Positions 35,466 to 44,654 are shown, numbered from the stretch's first letter. The stretch is DNA of 64,000 nucleotides from Gammaproteobacteria bacterium (GCA_018661465.1 JABJIC010000006.1:1-64000); one strand, 5' to 3'. The notes: generated from the letters alone by a model not told the origin. Numbers and translations are program-made.

Positions 35466-36278
35466 TTAATTGAAGCAGTGGTCATCAGAAGGAAATGTCA
35501 GGTTTTTAACGGAGTTCACATAGCCTTCGATAGCTCCGGGAATGCCGTTATCTGAGTCAGTCAAAAAGTTTTTTACAAACTTTGGTGTAATGGGCGAAAC
35601 GCCCAATACATCGTGGAGAACCATAATTTGGCCACTAGTATCTGGTCCTGCACCAATTCCAATTACGGGAATATTTAGAGAGTCTGTGATTTTTTTGCCG
35701 AGGGCTCTGGGTACGCATTCCAGCAGGAGGGTACTGGCACCGGCATCCTGCAGTAGTTGAGCTTCTTCAATGATCATTTCAGCCTGTTCTGTGTTACGAC
35801 CTTGGACATGAAACCCACCGATTCGGTTAACCGATTGCGGGGTCAATCCCATGTGGGCACAAACTGGTATGCCTCTCTCAGCCAGTAATCGAGTCGTATT
35901 GGCAATCCAGGCTCCGCCTTCCAATTTGACCATATGAGCGCCAGCTCTCATTAGGGACGCTGCATTTTCCAGGGTTTGGGTTTCCGATGCATAGCTCATG
36001 AAGGGCAAGTCAGACATGATTAATGCTCCCCGATTACCGCGTTTTACACATTCAGTGTGGTAAATCATGTCTGCCATGGTTACTGGAAGGGTGCTGTCGT
36101 GTCCTTGAAGTACCATTCCTAGCGAATCACCCACCAAAAGCACTTCCACACCCGCCTCACTCAATATTGTTGCAAAGCAGGCGTCATAGGCTGTCAGGCA
36201 GCTGAACTTCTCTCCACGGGCCTTTAGGTCCAGTAAAGTAGTGAGGGTTACTGCCTTGGAGTTCGATTGACTGCTCAT
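35466..36278 (-). CDS. panB: 3-methyl-2-oxobutanoate hydroxymethyltransferase
   Basis: PanB transfers a hydroxymethyl group from methylene-tetrahydrofolate to ketoisovalerate in pantothenate synthesis. The 270 residues contain [39 protein letters not shown]-like [12 protein letters not shown] and IGIGAG, all family signatures including metal ligands. It starts a two-gene unit with panC, 135 nt after the deoxynucleoside kinase. Confidence 0.97.
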   Translation of the reverse strand: MSSQSNSKAVTLTTLLDLKARGEKFSCLTAYDACFATILSEAGVEVLLVGDSLGMVLQGHDSTLPVTMADMIYHTECVKRGNRGALIMSDLPFMSYASETQTLENAASLMRAGAHMVKLEGGAWIANTTRLLAERGIPVCAHMGLTPQSVNRIGGFHVQGRNTEQAEMIIEEAQLLQDAGASTLLLECVPRALGKKITDSLNIPVIGIGAGPDTSGQIMVLHDVLGVSPITPKFVKNFLTDSDNGIPGAIEGYVNSVKNLTFPSDDHCFN

Positions 36279-36375
36279 AATGATAATTGCTTGATTTTGC
36301 CGGTTTTATTAAGGCTTGCGATAGTAAGTGTTGGTTTACAGCTATTCAAGGCAAAGATGCCGGAAAAATGGCTTA

Positions 36376-36416
36376 AGGTCTATATGAGCCTTAGGTCTAC
36401 ATTTGAGTTAGGTCTA
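36376..36416. repeat. Three 17-nt tandem repeats at the end of the deoxynucleoside kinase gene
   Basis: AGGTCTA recurs at 36376, 36393 and 36410, exactly 17 nt apart, with similar spacer sequence (TATGAGCCTT, CATTTGAGTT). The third unit contains the kinase stop codon (minus strand). On the minus strand each unit reads TAGACCT. Confidence 0.65.
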
Positions 36417-37079
36417 TAAAAGAGAAGGGCGAGGATTGAAGTATTGTGTGCCAGTGGGGCGTGTCAGTATATGGCGAACCAGCATCTCATAGTCTTCTTC
36501 GTTGTCGACAAGATCGATTTCAGCACTGTTAACTATCAATAGTGAAGTCTTATCAAAATAGTGAAAAAACTCTGTATAGGACTGATTTAAACTTTCCAGG
36601 TAGTCAACTTCAATGAGTTGCTCGGATTCGATACCACGTCTCTGAATTCTATCTAGGAGGATATCAGTAGGTGCTTGTAGGTAAATGACCAGATCAGGTA
36701 CGGGAGCGTCAATTGTCAGGTGTCGATATACATTGAGATAGAGTTCGTACTCATCGGGCTCAAGGTTTTGTTGTGCAAACAGTTGATCCTTTTCTATTAG
36801 AAAGTCAGCGACGCGAACAGGTTGAAACAAGTCGTTCTGGCGAAGTTCCTGAATCTGCTGTGTACGTTGAAATAGAAAAAACAGCTGTGTTGAGAGAGCG
36901 TGTTGCTTTGGATTTTGATAGAAACGATCGAGAAAGGGATTATTCTCGCTATTCTCCAGCAAGAGATCGTAGTTGAAAGTTTCAGCCAGCCTCTTGGTAA
37001 GAGTAGTTTTACCAACACCAATGGGCCCTTCGACGGCTATGTATTGAGGTAATTCTCTACTAAGGCTGTTTTGAGGCAT
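36414..37079 (-). CDS. Deoxynucleoside kinase family protein
   Basis: The 221-residue kinase phosphorylates deoxynucleosides (dAdo/dGuo-kinase-like) with ATP. Walker A is EGPIGVGKTTLTKRL; the ERS-type base-recognition region reads VRVADFLIEKDQLFA; the lid is RIQRRGIESEQ. Its start codon shares one base with the pcnB stop (TAATG), so it is translationally coupled. In Pseudomonas folK (pterin pyrophosphokinase) occupies this place between pcnB and panB; no folK is found here. Confidence 0.88.
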   Translation of the reverse strand: MPQNSLSRELPQYIAVEGPIGVGKTTLTKRLAETFNYDLLLENSENNPFLDRFYQNPKQHALSTQLFFLFQRTQQIQELRQNDLFQPVRVADFLIEKDQLFAQQNLEPDEYELYLNVYRHLTIDAPVPDLVIYLQAPTDILLDRIQRRGIESEQLIEVDYLESLNQSYTEFFHYFDKTSLLIVNSAEIDLVDNEEDYEMLVRHILTRPTGTQYFNPRPSLL

Positions 37080-38434
37080 TAGTGACTATCGCTGTTGGTC
37101 TTGCGTCGGGGGCGACGCTTTCGACGACTATTTGATGAGTTCAGTTTTTCAATCATCTCATCTCTTTGCTTTGTATCACCGATTTGAAAATCCGTCCACC
37201 ACTGACCGGCTTCACCGAGATTTTCTCCTGACTCCTCTCTAAGAAGCAGAAAATCATAGGCCGCACGAAAACGAGGATGGGCGAAGCAGCTATTTACGTT
37301 TCGACGATTGCGTCGCTCCAACCGATTCTGCAGATCCCAAATTTCGCGGGATGCGGCTGTAAACCTTTTTGGTATTGACGTAAAGGTCAGTTGTTCACTA
37401 ATACAGCTGCTCACAGCCTCAGAATAGATCTGGCCTGGGTTCTGTTCTTCACTCTGTTGCATATTTATTTTTTTCTGGAGCACAGGCCAGAGCAGGGCCG
37501 CATAGAGGAATGCTGGTGTCACAGATTTGCCGATAGCCAATCGACTATCAGTATTTTTTAGTGCGAGTTGAAGTAGTTTACTCGCAGGAGCTTCCGCATC
37601 TTCAATGGCTTCAATAGTAGGGCCGAACAAATATTTCCCGGGATCAAATTCAGCCAGTAGGGCAAAGGTATCAACCGCTTGGCCGCCAGTTAGAAGCTTC
37701 ATTGACTCGTCGAATAATCGAGCAGAGGAGATAGACTCTAGCAAATGTGCCAGGCGATTGATGGGCTCTCGTGTCTCTTTCTCAATTTCAAATTTCAATT
37801 TGGCTGAGAATCGTAATGCCCTGAGCATTCTAACTGGGTCTTCCCGATAGCGCTCTTCTGGATCGCCTATCATGCGAATCTGCTTCGACTGTATATCATT
37901 CAGCCCGGAGCTGAAATCCAGGATTTCAAAATTATCTACAGTGTAGTAGAGGGAATTCACAGTGAAATCTCGCCGCAGCGCATCTTCGTCGATGTTTCCG
38001 TAGACATTATCTCTCAGTATCATTCCTGAGCTGGAATGGGCTGAGTCCAGTTCCTTGATTCGCTTCCGCGGAGCATCATCAGCAATTTCATTTAAGGCTT
38101 CATGAGGGGCCCTGAATGTAGTTACTTCGATAATTTCTCGACCAAAACGGATGTGAACAATCTTGAATCTTCTGCCGATTATTCGAGAGTTGCGGAATAT
38201 TCTGCGAATATCTTCTGGCTCAGCATCAGTTGCTATATCAAAGTCTTTTGGTTGATTTCCTAAAAGCAGGTCGCGGACACCGCCACCCACCAGATAGGCA
38301 TTGAAGCCTTCTTCCCCCAGCTTATACAAAACCTTGACGGCGTTTTTAGAAATATTCTTTCGAGAAATGCAATGTTCATCGCGGCTCAGGCGAATGGCAT
38401 TTTCAATGCCAGGAGGTGAGTTTTGAGGTTTCAT
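37079..38434 (-). CDS. pcnB: Poly(A) polymerase I
   Basis: PcnB adds 3' poly(A) tails to RNA and so marks it for decay. The 451 residues include the nucleotidyltransferase core AYLVGGGVRDLLLG and KDFDIAT (metal carboxylates), RRDFTVNSLYY and RYREDPVRMLRALRFSAK, all more like PcnB than the CCA-adding enzyme. The C-terminal 20 residues are arginine/lysine-rich. It follows the CrcZ-like region and is coupled to the kinase gene, as in the Pseudomonas cbrB-crcZ-pcnB order. Confidence 0.95.
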   Translation of the reverse strand: MKPQNSPPGIENAIRLSRDEHCISRKNISKNAVKVLYKLGEEGFNAYLVGGGVRDLLLGNQPKDFDIATDAEPEDIRRIFRNSRIIGRRFKIVHIRFGREIIEVTTFRAPHEALNEIADDAPRKRIKELDSAHSSSGMILRDNVYGNIDEDALRRDFTVNSLYYTVDNFEILDFSSGLNDIQSKQIRMIGDPEERYREDPVRMLRALRFSAKLKFEIEKETREPINRLAHLLESISSARLFDESMKLLTGGQAVDTFALLAEFDPGKYLFGPTIEAIEDAEAPASKLLQLALKNTDSRLAIGKSVTPAFLYAALLWPVLQKKINMQQSEEQNPGQIYSEAVSSCISEQLTFTSIPKRFTAASREIWDLQNRLERRNRRNVNSCFAHPRFRAAYDFLLLREESGENLGEAGQWWTDFQIGDTKQRDEMIEKLNSSNSRRKRRPRRKTNSDSH

Positions 38435-38640
38435 CGATCCAGGCTACCTGAATGAACAGCATTGGATTCTCTAAAAGCGGAGAATAGAATTTTCAATAAA
38501 GGTACCAGCTTTTCTTTTGTGTGTTGCCAGAGTGAATCGAACAGATGAGTGCTTCATCTGAATCGCCGTGTAGACGGCATAATACACTGAACCACTGCAA
38601 ATTGAATCTACAGGAGAGACAGGGAAAGAGGGGAGAAATT

Positions 38641-38896
38641 TTGGGGGTGGATACCACCCCCCTAGGAAGTAATAATTATTATTATTTTAAACAGTATTTA
38701 TTATTTTTATTAAGCGGATTCCGATACCGAAACCCTAATATGAGGTGGTTAACATGAAGCCTGGTGACAATATGCCGCTTTAGCTCCAACCCTACCTTCT
38801 ATTATTTGATGCACTAACCTTAGTTGTATAACTCAGTAATGCTATTTTTATTTTTATTAAGCTTATTATTATTATTATTTATTTTTATTATTATCC
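38641..38896 (-). ncRNA. crcZ: CrcZ-like small RNA with AANAANAA (Hfq/Crc) motifs
   Basis: The predicted minus-strand transcript starts near 38896, 12 nt past a sigma-54 promoter. It begins GGATAATAATAAAAATAAAT. A-rich AAUAAUAA or AAUAAAAA motifs (AANAANAA) occur at 38863-38892 (several overlapping), 38845-38858, 38698-38705 and 38676-38686. In Pseudomonas, CrcZ lies between cbrB and pcnB, is made from a CbrB-activated sigma-54 promoter, and carries such motifs to sequester Hfq/Crc and relieve carbon repression. Position, orientation, promoter class and motif content all agree here; primary sequence is not otherwise claimed to be similar. The 3' end is uncertain: an 8-bp GC-rich hairpin (38643-38661) is offered as the boundary, but it lacks a U-tract. 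Confidence 0.7.
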
Positions 38897-38906
38897 CTAC
38901 AAACAG

Positions 38907-38923
38907 TGCAGTTACCGTGCCAA
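38907..38923 (-). promoter_or_regulatory. Sigma-54 promoter of the CrcZ-like RNA
   Basis: On the minus strand TTGGCACGGTAACTGCA matches the -24/-12 consensus TTGGCACG-N4-TTGCA with one mismatch. The GG and GC doublets are 10 bp apart as required. The start of transcription would be near 38896. The neighbouring cbrB encodes a sigma-54 activator with an intact GAFTGA loop. Confidence 0.8.
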
Positions 38924-38996
38924 TATGGTTTATGTGATTAAAAACAAAGACTTAGTATTTTAATAATCAGTATCTGAATTCTGAAATCCCAAAAGC

Positions 38997-39040
38997 GTTA
39001 CGTATATACCCTTTTGTGTGGGTATAAGCGTAGCGGTAAC
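38997..39040. promoter_or_regulatory. Nested palindrome, probable CbrB upstream activating site
   Basis: GTTAC (38997-39001) and GTAAC (39036-39040) enclose TATACCC (39005-39011) and GGGTATA (39020-39026), so two inverted repeats are nested. The array lies about 75-115 bp upstream of the -24 element of the sigma-54 promoter, the usual distance for an enhancer. It is the obvious candidate for CbrB binding; this is inferred from location and symmetry. Confidence 0.5.
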
Positions 39041-39122
39041 AAAAAATCATTGAGAATTAGTTGAATGAGGCATCGCTGTAAGTGCTGAGGATCAGGGCTT
39101 ATGTGTGATAGCTGAGAGCGGT

Positions 39123-40502
39123 TTATATTGCGTGTTTTTTCTTTCGAGGAATTCCAAATCTCTGGCGGCGCTCCCAGAGGCATTTACGACTAATTCCCAA
39201 TTTTTTGGCCAACTGTGTTTCATTCATGGAGTCTTGATGCTCGAGAACGAAGTGCTGGAAATAGTCTTCAAGAGACATTTCCTCTACTGGCTCAGGTGGG
39301 GAGATTTGAGAATCATTTGCCGAGATGTCGCTGACGCTGGTAACTGCTTCACTCTCTATCGCCAATAACTCGGCGGCAATAGTTGTTTCCTCGGCTAAAA
39401 CTACTGCTCGCTCAATCGCATTTTCGAGCTCTCTCACATTTCCAGGCCAGGAATAATTCGCGATTGCGAGGCTGGCTTCATTGCTGAATTTCAATACGGC
39501 TGTTTTAAGTCTTTTACAAGTTCTTAGAAGAATAGCATCCGCCAGTTCAAGAATGTCATTGCCTCTTTCTCGTAGAGGTGGAATCAGAAGCGCCATTACA
39601 TTGATGCGATAGTATAGATCCTCTCGAAACAGACCATCGATTACCAATTGTTTTAAGTCTCGATGAGTGGCAGCAACCAATCTAACGTCGACTTTCTTGG
39701 ATTGCACAGAGCCAACTTTTCGAATTTCATTTTCCTGAAGTACTCGCAAGAGTCTTGCTTGAGCCTCAAGAGGAAGTTCTCCAATTTCATCAAGAAATAG
39801 CGTGCTGCCGCTGGCGGCTTCAACTAAGCCAGTTCGTGTAGCTGTGGCTCCAGTAAAAGCGCCTTTCTCATGCCCGAATAATTCAGACTCGATCAGGTTT
39901 TCTGGAATGGCCGCGCAATTCACTGAGATCATTTCTTCTTTGTTTCGATTGCTGAGATTATGAATTGCTCTGGCGACTAATTCCTTACCTGTACCCGACT
40001 CACCATTTACCAATACAGTTGAATTGGTTAGGGCAACTTTTCTAATTCGTCGGAAAAGCTCCATCATCTGAGGGCAACTGCCAATCATGCCGTGAACAGG
40101 TGGTTCAAAGTCATTAGCTGGGGCAGGGATGTCTTGTTTGCGGTTGCCATGTTCCCGTATTACTTTTGCAAGCGATTCGATAATTTCGTTGTGCTCGAAG
40201 GGTTTAGCAATATAGTCGACGGCACCAAGTTTCATTGAATCAATAGCCGAACGAATACTCGAATAGCTAGTCATGATTAGAACGGGAGTTGAAGTTGCCT
40301 TGATAAGGTCGGTTCCTGGAGCGCCTGGCAGACGTAAATCACTAATGATTACGTCGAAGTCATCCATGTTGAAATTATCGAGTGACTCCTTAACTGAGCC
40401 GGCTTCGCTAACTTGGTATTCGTGCCGTTCGAGTAGGCGCTTCAAAGCAGTGCGAATTACCGCCTCGTCTTCAACTACTAAAACCTGGGTTAATGCTGTC
40501 AT
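39123..40502 (-). CDS. cbrB: Sigma-54-dependent response regulator CbrB
   Basis: CbrB-type NtrC-family activator of 459 residues. The receiver domain (1-120) has the phosphorylatable aspartate in [10 protein letters not shown] and Lys in IAKPFE. The AAA+ domain has [12 protein letters not shown] (Walker A), the sigma-54-contacting GAFTGA in [16 protein letters not shown], and FLDEIGEL (Walker B). A Fis-type helix-turn-helix closes it ([20 protein letters not shown]). In Pseudomonas CbrB drives crcZ and catabolic genes under carbon/nitrogen imbalance. It is followed by the CrcZ-like RNA, and cbrA precedes it by 115 nt. Confidence 0.92.
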   Translation of the reverse strand: MTALTQVLVVEDEAVIRTALKRLLERHEYQVSEAGSVKESLDNFNMDDFDVIISDLRLPGAPGTDLIKATSTPVLIMTSYSSIRSAIDSMKLGAVDYIAKPFEHNEIIESLAKVIREHGNRKQDIPAPANDFEPPVHGMIGSCPQMMELFRRIRKVALTNSTVLVNGESGTGKELVARAIHNLSNRNKEEMISVNCAAIPENLIESELFGHEKGAFTGATATRTGLVEAASGSTLFLDEIGELPLEAQARLLRVLQENEIRKVGSVQSKKVDVRLVAATHRDLKQLVIDGLFREDLYYRINVMALLIPPLRERGNDILELADAILLRTCKRLKTAVLKFSNEASLAIANYSWPGNVRELENAIERAVVLAEETTIAAELLAIESEAVTSVSDISANDSQISPPEPVEEMSLEDYFQHFVLEHQDSMNETQLAKKLGISRKCLWERRQRFGIPRKKKHAI

Positions 40503-40617
40503 GGATTTTTATCAATGGATTCTATGAAGTATAACTTAAGAACTCTTGCTTGAGTTCACTCTATTCTCTACTAGATATCATGTTTACGCCTGAAGTTTAT
40601 TCAAGCCGAATCTTATC

Positions 40618-43554
40618 TTAACCCTCATCAGTGGTGTGCTCTGAGCTTTCATCATAGCAGGGAAAGCGTAAAATTACTCGCGTCCCTGTTCCTCGCTCAT
40701 GGTCGACCGGGCTAATTATATCAATATCTCCACCCAAATCCTCCACAATACTGAAAACCAATGAAAGGCCCAAGCCTGTCCCCTCTCCCGCTTCTTTGGT
40801 AGTGAAAAATGGGTCAAACACTCGGTCTTTTATTGCGGCGGGAATACCGATACCTTCATCAGTGACTGAAATTCTGACTTTGCTTCTCACTATTTCCGCA
40901 CACATGAAAATTTTGCTGTTCTCCTGACTTGCATCCCGGGCATTATTAATCAGATTAACCAGTACCTGTAACAAACGTTGAGAGTCTCCAAGAACCTTCG
41001 CAGCTGGATCGCATTCAATATCAAACTCCAAGTCTTTTCGATTCTTATCCAGTGAAATAAAAGTCTTCGCTTCATCCATGCAGTCACTGATCAACACGAC
41101 CTCGTTTGCGTAATGAGTTTTGTTAGTTCCAGCGTGGGCGAAATTAACAAGTGATTGCAAAATCTTGGATGTCCGGTCTGTTTGTTCGATGATTTGTTCT
41201 GAAAGGCTGTTTAACTCATCACTAGGAAATTCATCCCGAATTGTCTGAGCAAGACAGGCAATGCCTGTAATAGGATTGCCAATTTCGTGAGCAACTCCGG
41301 CGGCTAGTCTTCCTATAGACGCAAGTCTTTCACTGTGGGTAAGTCCAGCTTCCAATAGTTCGGTTTCAGTAATATCTTCAATCAGAATAATCAAGCCTTC
41401 GTGACTCGAGTCTTGATCACTATTCGTCTCAATCAGGGCTTTGTGAAGATTTACGGATTTCTTATGACCATTAAACTCAAAATTGTGTTTATAGGAATGA
41501 TTGGTGTCTTCGTTTATAAAATTCAGAATTAGACTGGACCAAGGTTCTTTTAATTCGATTAATTGTGAGCCGACTACATCGGCACTATTGATTTCGGTAA
41601 AGTCGGCAAGAGCCCGGTTCCACATGACCACTTCCTTGTCAAAACTTAAGGAACAAACTCCAAGAGGTAATTCCAAAAGAATCTGTCTGTGATACCTCCT
41701 GAGATTGTCGAGGTCAGCAGCCATGCCGGATAGGTTGCTTCTATAAGCTTCGATTCTATTCTCAATAACATTCAAGTCTGAGCTGCCATGCTGTGAAACG
41801 ATGCTATAGGGTAGATAGCCATCGATAATTTCACGAGCAATTGATGGGCCCAGAAGACCGGACAAATTTGCTTCCAGTCGGCCACGAAGAATCCGCATAG
41901 CATGGGGGCGTCGATCATCGATGCCGATGTTGAGATCTTGCAGTGCTTGTGTAACTTCTCGCGTAGCTGTTTTGTTTCCCAGCGGTTTACTAAGGCCCTT
42001 AATGAAGTCGTCAGGGGTCTTGGCTACCAGGCCGCTACGCTTTCGGCGTTTAATTGTATCGAGTGTACAAATATCTGCTGAGCTTCTTTCTTCGTCAGTG
42101 GTTTTGGTGTTTAGAGAGACCAGAACAAAAACCAGGCTGTTGCTCATCAATGAAAATACTGCAATCTCGCGCCAATTAATTGAGAGCAATGTTAACGATG
42201 CAGTTTCAATAACTAGGGGCAACATGAGAAATGCAAACCAGATACTAAATCCTAATAGTAGCCCGCTAAGAAAACCTTTCTTATTGGCTTGGGGCCAATA
42301 CAAAATTGACAAAATTCCAGGCAAGAATTGCAGGCACGCCGTGAATGACACGGTTCCGATTACATGAAGACTTATCTGTTGCTCAGGTAGAAAATAGAAT
42401 AAAAAACCCGCCCAAATAAGAGCGCTGATAAGTATTCGCCGCTTCCAGGCCAGCCAGCGATAAATATTGTCTCTGGGTTTGGGTTGGTAAATCGGAAGAA
42501 TGAGGTGGTTCAAACACATATTTGAAAGTGCCAGCGTAAGCACTATGATTAAGCCGCTGGCTGCAGACAATCCGCCAAGGTAGGCAATTAAGGTAAATAC
42601 GGGCGATCCATATTCCATGCCGATGGCAACAGGAAAATACTCAACTTGAATTTCGCTCCCTGATTGTAAGCCCGCCCACAAAATAGGTAGCACCGGCAGG
42701 CTGATTAACAGGAAGTATAGGGGTAATCCCCAGCTGGCAACGGAGAGAGCGCGTCGCCCGTTGTTCTCATTGAAAATTGCATAGAACATATGAGGCATGG
42801 CAACCGCGGCAGTAAAGAAAATCAATGCCATTACGTGGAACGAACTGAAATAGTTCGTATTCTTCAGGGTATCTAGCAACTGAGGCTGTTCCTGAAGCCA
42901 GAGATCGAGGCCATCCAAGCCGCCAAATCCTCCACTAATAGCGAAAATTCCAACAGACAAGAAAGCCAGAAGTTTAATCAGGGACTCGAATGCTATTGCC
43001 ATCATCAGGCCGTCGTGCTGATTTCGTCTTGCTCGTTTCGATGTGCCAAACAAGATAGAAAAAAGAGTGATGATTATGCAGAAGCCAAAAGCCAGTGCAT
43101 TTTGAGAGGTCTGGGGAGAAAGAATGTCAGCAGTTTCTGCAACGGCTCTGATCTGTAATGCTATTAACGGAGTCACAGCAACAAGCGTAACCAGGGTTAT
43201 TGCTGTGCCTGCCCAGGGAGAACGGTATCTAAAAGCCAATAAGTCTGCCAATGAGCTAAGTTGATAGGTACGCGTTAGCTCAAGTAGTGGACGAAGAAGA
43301 AGAGGGGAGAATATAAATACAATGGATATGCCAATTGACTGAGCCAGATATCCATAGCCATCGGTGAGTGCATTTCCAACAGAGGTGTAATAAGCCCAAA
43401 CGCTAGCGAAGACTCCCAAAGATAAGACATACACAATCGGGTGGCGAACAATTTTTTCTGGGATCAAACCGCGGTCAGTTGCAAATGCTATTCCGAAAAG
43501 CAGGGCAAGGTAGGAATTACCCAGAATCAGAAGTGTAGTTAACTCAAAGCTCAT
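40618..43554 (-). CDS. cbrA: Sensor histidine kinase CbrA with SLC5 transporter domain
   Basis: The 978-residue protein has an N-terminal sodium/solute-symporter (SLC5) domain of 12 or more helices (about 1-500), a linker/STAC-like region, a PAS domain (about 600-720), a HisKA domain with the phosphohistidine in VAHEIGNPITG and an HATPase with VLVNLINNARDA, DEGIGIP and GTGLGLSLVF. This is the CbrA architecture, in which transport or substrate sensing (histidine in Pseudomonas) is coupled to phosphorylation of CbrB. ATG at 43554 has AGGA 5 nt upstream and overlaps the cbrX end by 11 nt. The frame runs 33 nt further up but without better signals. Confidence 0.93.
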   Translation of the reverse strand: MSFELTTLLILGNSYLALLFGIAFATDRGLIPEKIVRHPIVYVLSLGVFASVWAYYTSVGNALTDGYGYLAQSIGISIVFIFSPLLLRPLLELTRTYQLSSLADLLAFRYRSPWAGTAITLVTLVAVTPLIALQIRAVAETADILSPQTSQNALAFGFCIIITLFSILFGTSKRARRNQHDGLMMAIAFESLIKLLAFLSVGIFAISGGFGGLDGLDLWLQEQPQLLDTLKNTNYFSSFHVMALIFFTAAVAMPHMFYAIFNENNGRRALSVASWGLPLYFLLISLPVLPILWAGLQSGSEIQVEYFPVAIGMEYGSPVFTLIAYLGGLSAASGLIIVLTLALSNMCLNHLILPIYQPKPRDNIYRWLAWKRRILISALIWAGFLFYFLPEQQISLHVIGTVSFTACLQFLPGILSILYWPQANKKGFLSGLLLGFSIWFAFLMLPLVIETASLTLLSINWREIAVFSLMSNSLVFVLVSLNTKTTDEERSSADICTLDTIKRRKRSGLVAKTPDDFIKGLSKPLGNKTATREVTQALQDLNIGIDDRRPHAMRILRGRLEANLSGLLGPSIAREIIDGYLPYSIVSQHGSSDLNVIENRIEAYRSNLSGMAADLDNLRRYHRQILLELPLGVCSLSFDKEVVMWNRALADFTEINSADVVGSQLIELKEPWSSLILNFINEDTNHSYKHNFEFNGHKKSVNLHKALIETNSDQDSSHEGLIILIEDITETELLEAGLTHSERLASIGRLAAGVAHEIGNPITGIACLAQTIRDEFPSDELNSLSEQIIEQTDRTSKILQSLVNFAHAGTNKTHYANEVVLISDCMDEAKTFISLDKNRKDLEFDIECDPAAKVLGDSQRLLQVLVNLINNARDASQENSKIFMCAEIVRSKVRISVTDEGIGIPAAIKDRVFDPFFTTKEAGEGTGLGLSLVFSIVEDLGGDIDIISPVDHERGTGTRVILRFPCYDESSEHTTDEG

Positions 43555-43720
43555 CGGAATCCTGTTCACGATGTGACCAGGCTGCAACTATGATTACTAA
43601 AAATCCAACTAGGAACGGTCGATACCAGGTGCCATCACTCTGGTTGATCCAATCTACGCTTAGCAGAAACAATAAGTAGATTATGATAATTAGTGTCAGT
43701 ATTGATCGAGGTATATACAC
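43544..43720 (-). CDS. cbrX: CbrX-like small membrane protein
   Basis: A GTG at 43720 opens a 58-residue frame: VYIPRSILTLIIIIYLLFLL, then SVDWINQSDGTWYRP, a second hydrophobic segment FLVGFLVIIVAAW and a charged tail. Length, two-helix layout and the YIPRS start and DW--SD-WY-P centre resemble CbrX of Pseudomonas, encoded in the same place between gluQRS and cbrA. Its stop overlaps the cbrA start by 11 nt, so it probably controls cbrA by translational coupling. It starts 10 nt after the gluQRS stop. Confidence 0.8.
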   Translation of the reverse strand: MYIPRSILTLIIIIYLLFLLSVDWINQSDGTWYRPFLVGFLVIIVAAWSHREQDSDEL

Positions 43721-43730
43721 GTCAGAATCG

Positions 43731-44654
43731 CTATTTTGCTATGTCTTCAGGGATAGTAGCTAACTTGGGTACGGCCTGTATATCCCAGTTTTCGATGCCC
43801 CATTTAAGGATTGTTGCTGGGGATTCCAGCATTAGCTCTTTCGCTGGGTTCTGCCCGAGGAAGCGTAGAGACTTTACCAGCAGCTTATTAGCGTCCTCTG
43901 TATTTACTGAGGGCGCAAAATGTTGTTTGCTTAACTTCTGACCGCTGCTGTTTACAACAATAGGTATGTGACCATAGATTGGCTCAGGGAAGCCTAATTT
44001 ACTTTGTAAGTGGATTTGCCGAGGTGTTGAATCAAGAAGATCAATACCTCTAATGACGTGACTGACTTGCTGATAATCATCATCAGCAACAACAGCCAAC
44101 TGATAGGCAAACAATCCATCTTTGCGAAGAATCGTAAAATCACCTATGTCCTGTTTTAGGTTTTGAGCATACTCTCCCTGGATCAAGTCTTGAAAAGATA
44201 TGAGCTTATCTTCGACTCTAACTCGAATCCCATAGTTAGTAAGCGGAGGACTCGCTCTACTGAGGCAGGAACCATCATAAACATTTCCCATCATTTTGAT
44301 CTGAGGGCGAGTGCAGTCACAGGGAAAGCACAGTCCATCTTGCTGAAGCTTTTCCAATAAGCCTTGATATTTCTCTAGTCTGCTACTTTGAAATAGTACG
44401 TCTCCATCCCACTTAAGGCCAAAGTCCTGAAGCTGTTGCAATATCAGCTCTGCGGTTCCCGGTGGCTCTCTTGGCGGATCCAGATCTTCCATGCGGATGA
44501 GCCACTGACCTTGCTGAAATCTTGCGTCGAGAAAACTTGCAACAGCCGCCATCAGAGAACCAAAATGTAAGGGTCCTGTGGGAGAAGGTGCAAAACGGCC
44601 TATATAGCTCTTGTTAAGAGAGTGCTGGTCGCTATGAGTTGCAGGATCAGTCAT
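43731..44654 (-). CDS. gluQ: Glutamyl-Q tRNA(Asp) synthetase
   Basis: GluQ-RS attaches glutamate to queuosine in the anticodon of tRNA(Asp). The 307 residues match the catalytic half of glutamyl-tRNA synthetase without the anticodon-binding domain: GRFAPSPTGPLHFGSL (HIGH type), zinc ligands in CFPCDCTRPQ and a later GSCLSR, and KLSKQH (KMSKS type). It lies downstream of dksA, 128 nt away, as in most gammaproteobacteria. Confidence 0.96.
   Translation of the reverse strand: MTDPATHSDQHSLNKSYIGRFAPSPTGPLHFGSLMAAVASFLDARFQQGQWLIRMEDLDPPREPPGTAELILQQLQDFGLKWDGDVLFQSSRLEKYQGLLEKLQQDGLCFPCDCTRPQIKMMGNVYDGSCLSRASPPLTNYGIRVRVEDKLISFQDLIQGEYAQNLKQDIGDFTILRKDGLFAYQLAVVADDDYQQVSHVIRGIDLLDSTPRQIHLQSKLGFPEPIYGHIPIVVNSSGQKLSKQHFAPSVNTEDANKLLVKSLRFLGQNPAKELMLESPATILKWGIENWDIQAVPKLATIPEDIAK

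Larger units (their letters stand above)
38435..39122. other. 688-bp intergenic region between cbrB and pcnB
   Basis: No coding frame is credible here. From right to left it holds the palindrome array, the sigma-54 promoter, the A-rich CrcZ-like RNA and a leader of about 200 bp before pcnB. That leader contains a small GCCGT-CTAC-ACGGC hairpin near 38566-38580. Confidence 0.65.

Noticed and set aside
38643-38661. GC-rich 8-bp hairpin as terminator of the CrcZ-like RNA
   Set aside because: On the minus strand AAAATTTC follows instead of a U-tract, so it is kept only as a possible 3' boundary, not called a terminator.
38998-39183. 61-codon frame on the minus strand
   Set aside because: It lies across the enhancer palindromes and the cbrB end, has no ribosome site and no protein-like composition.
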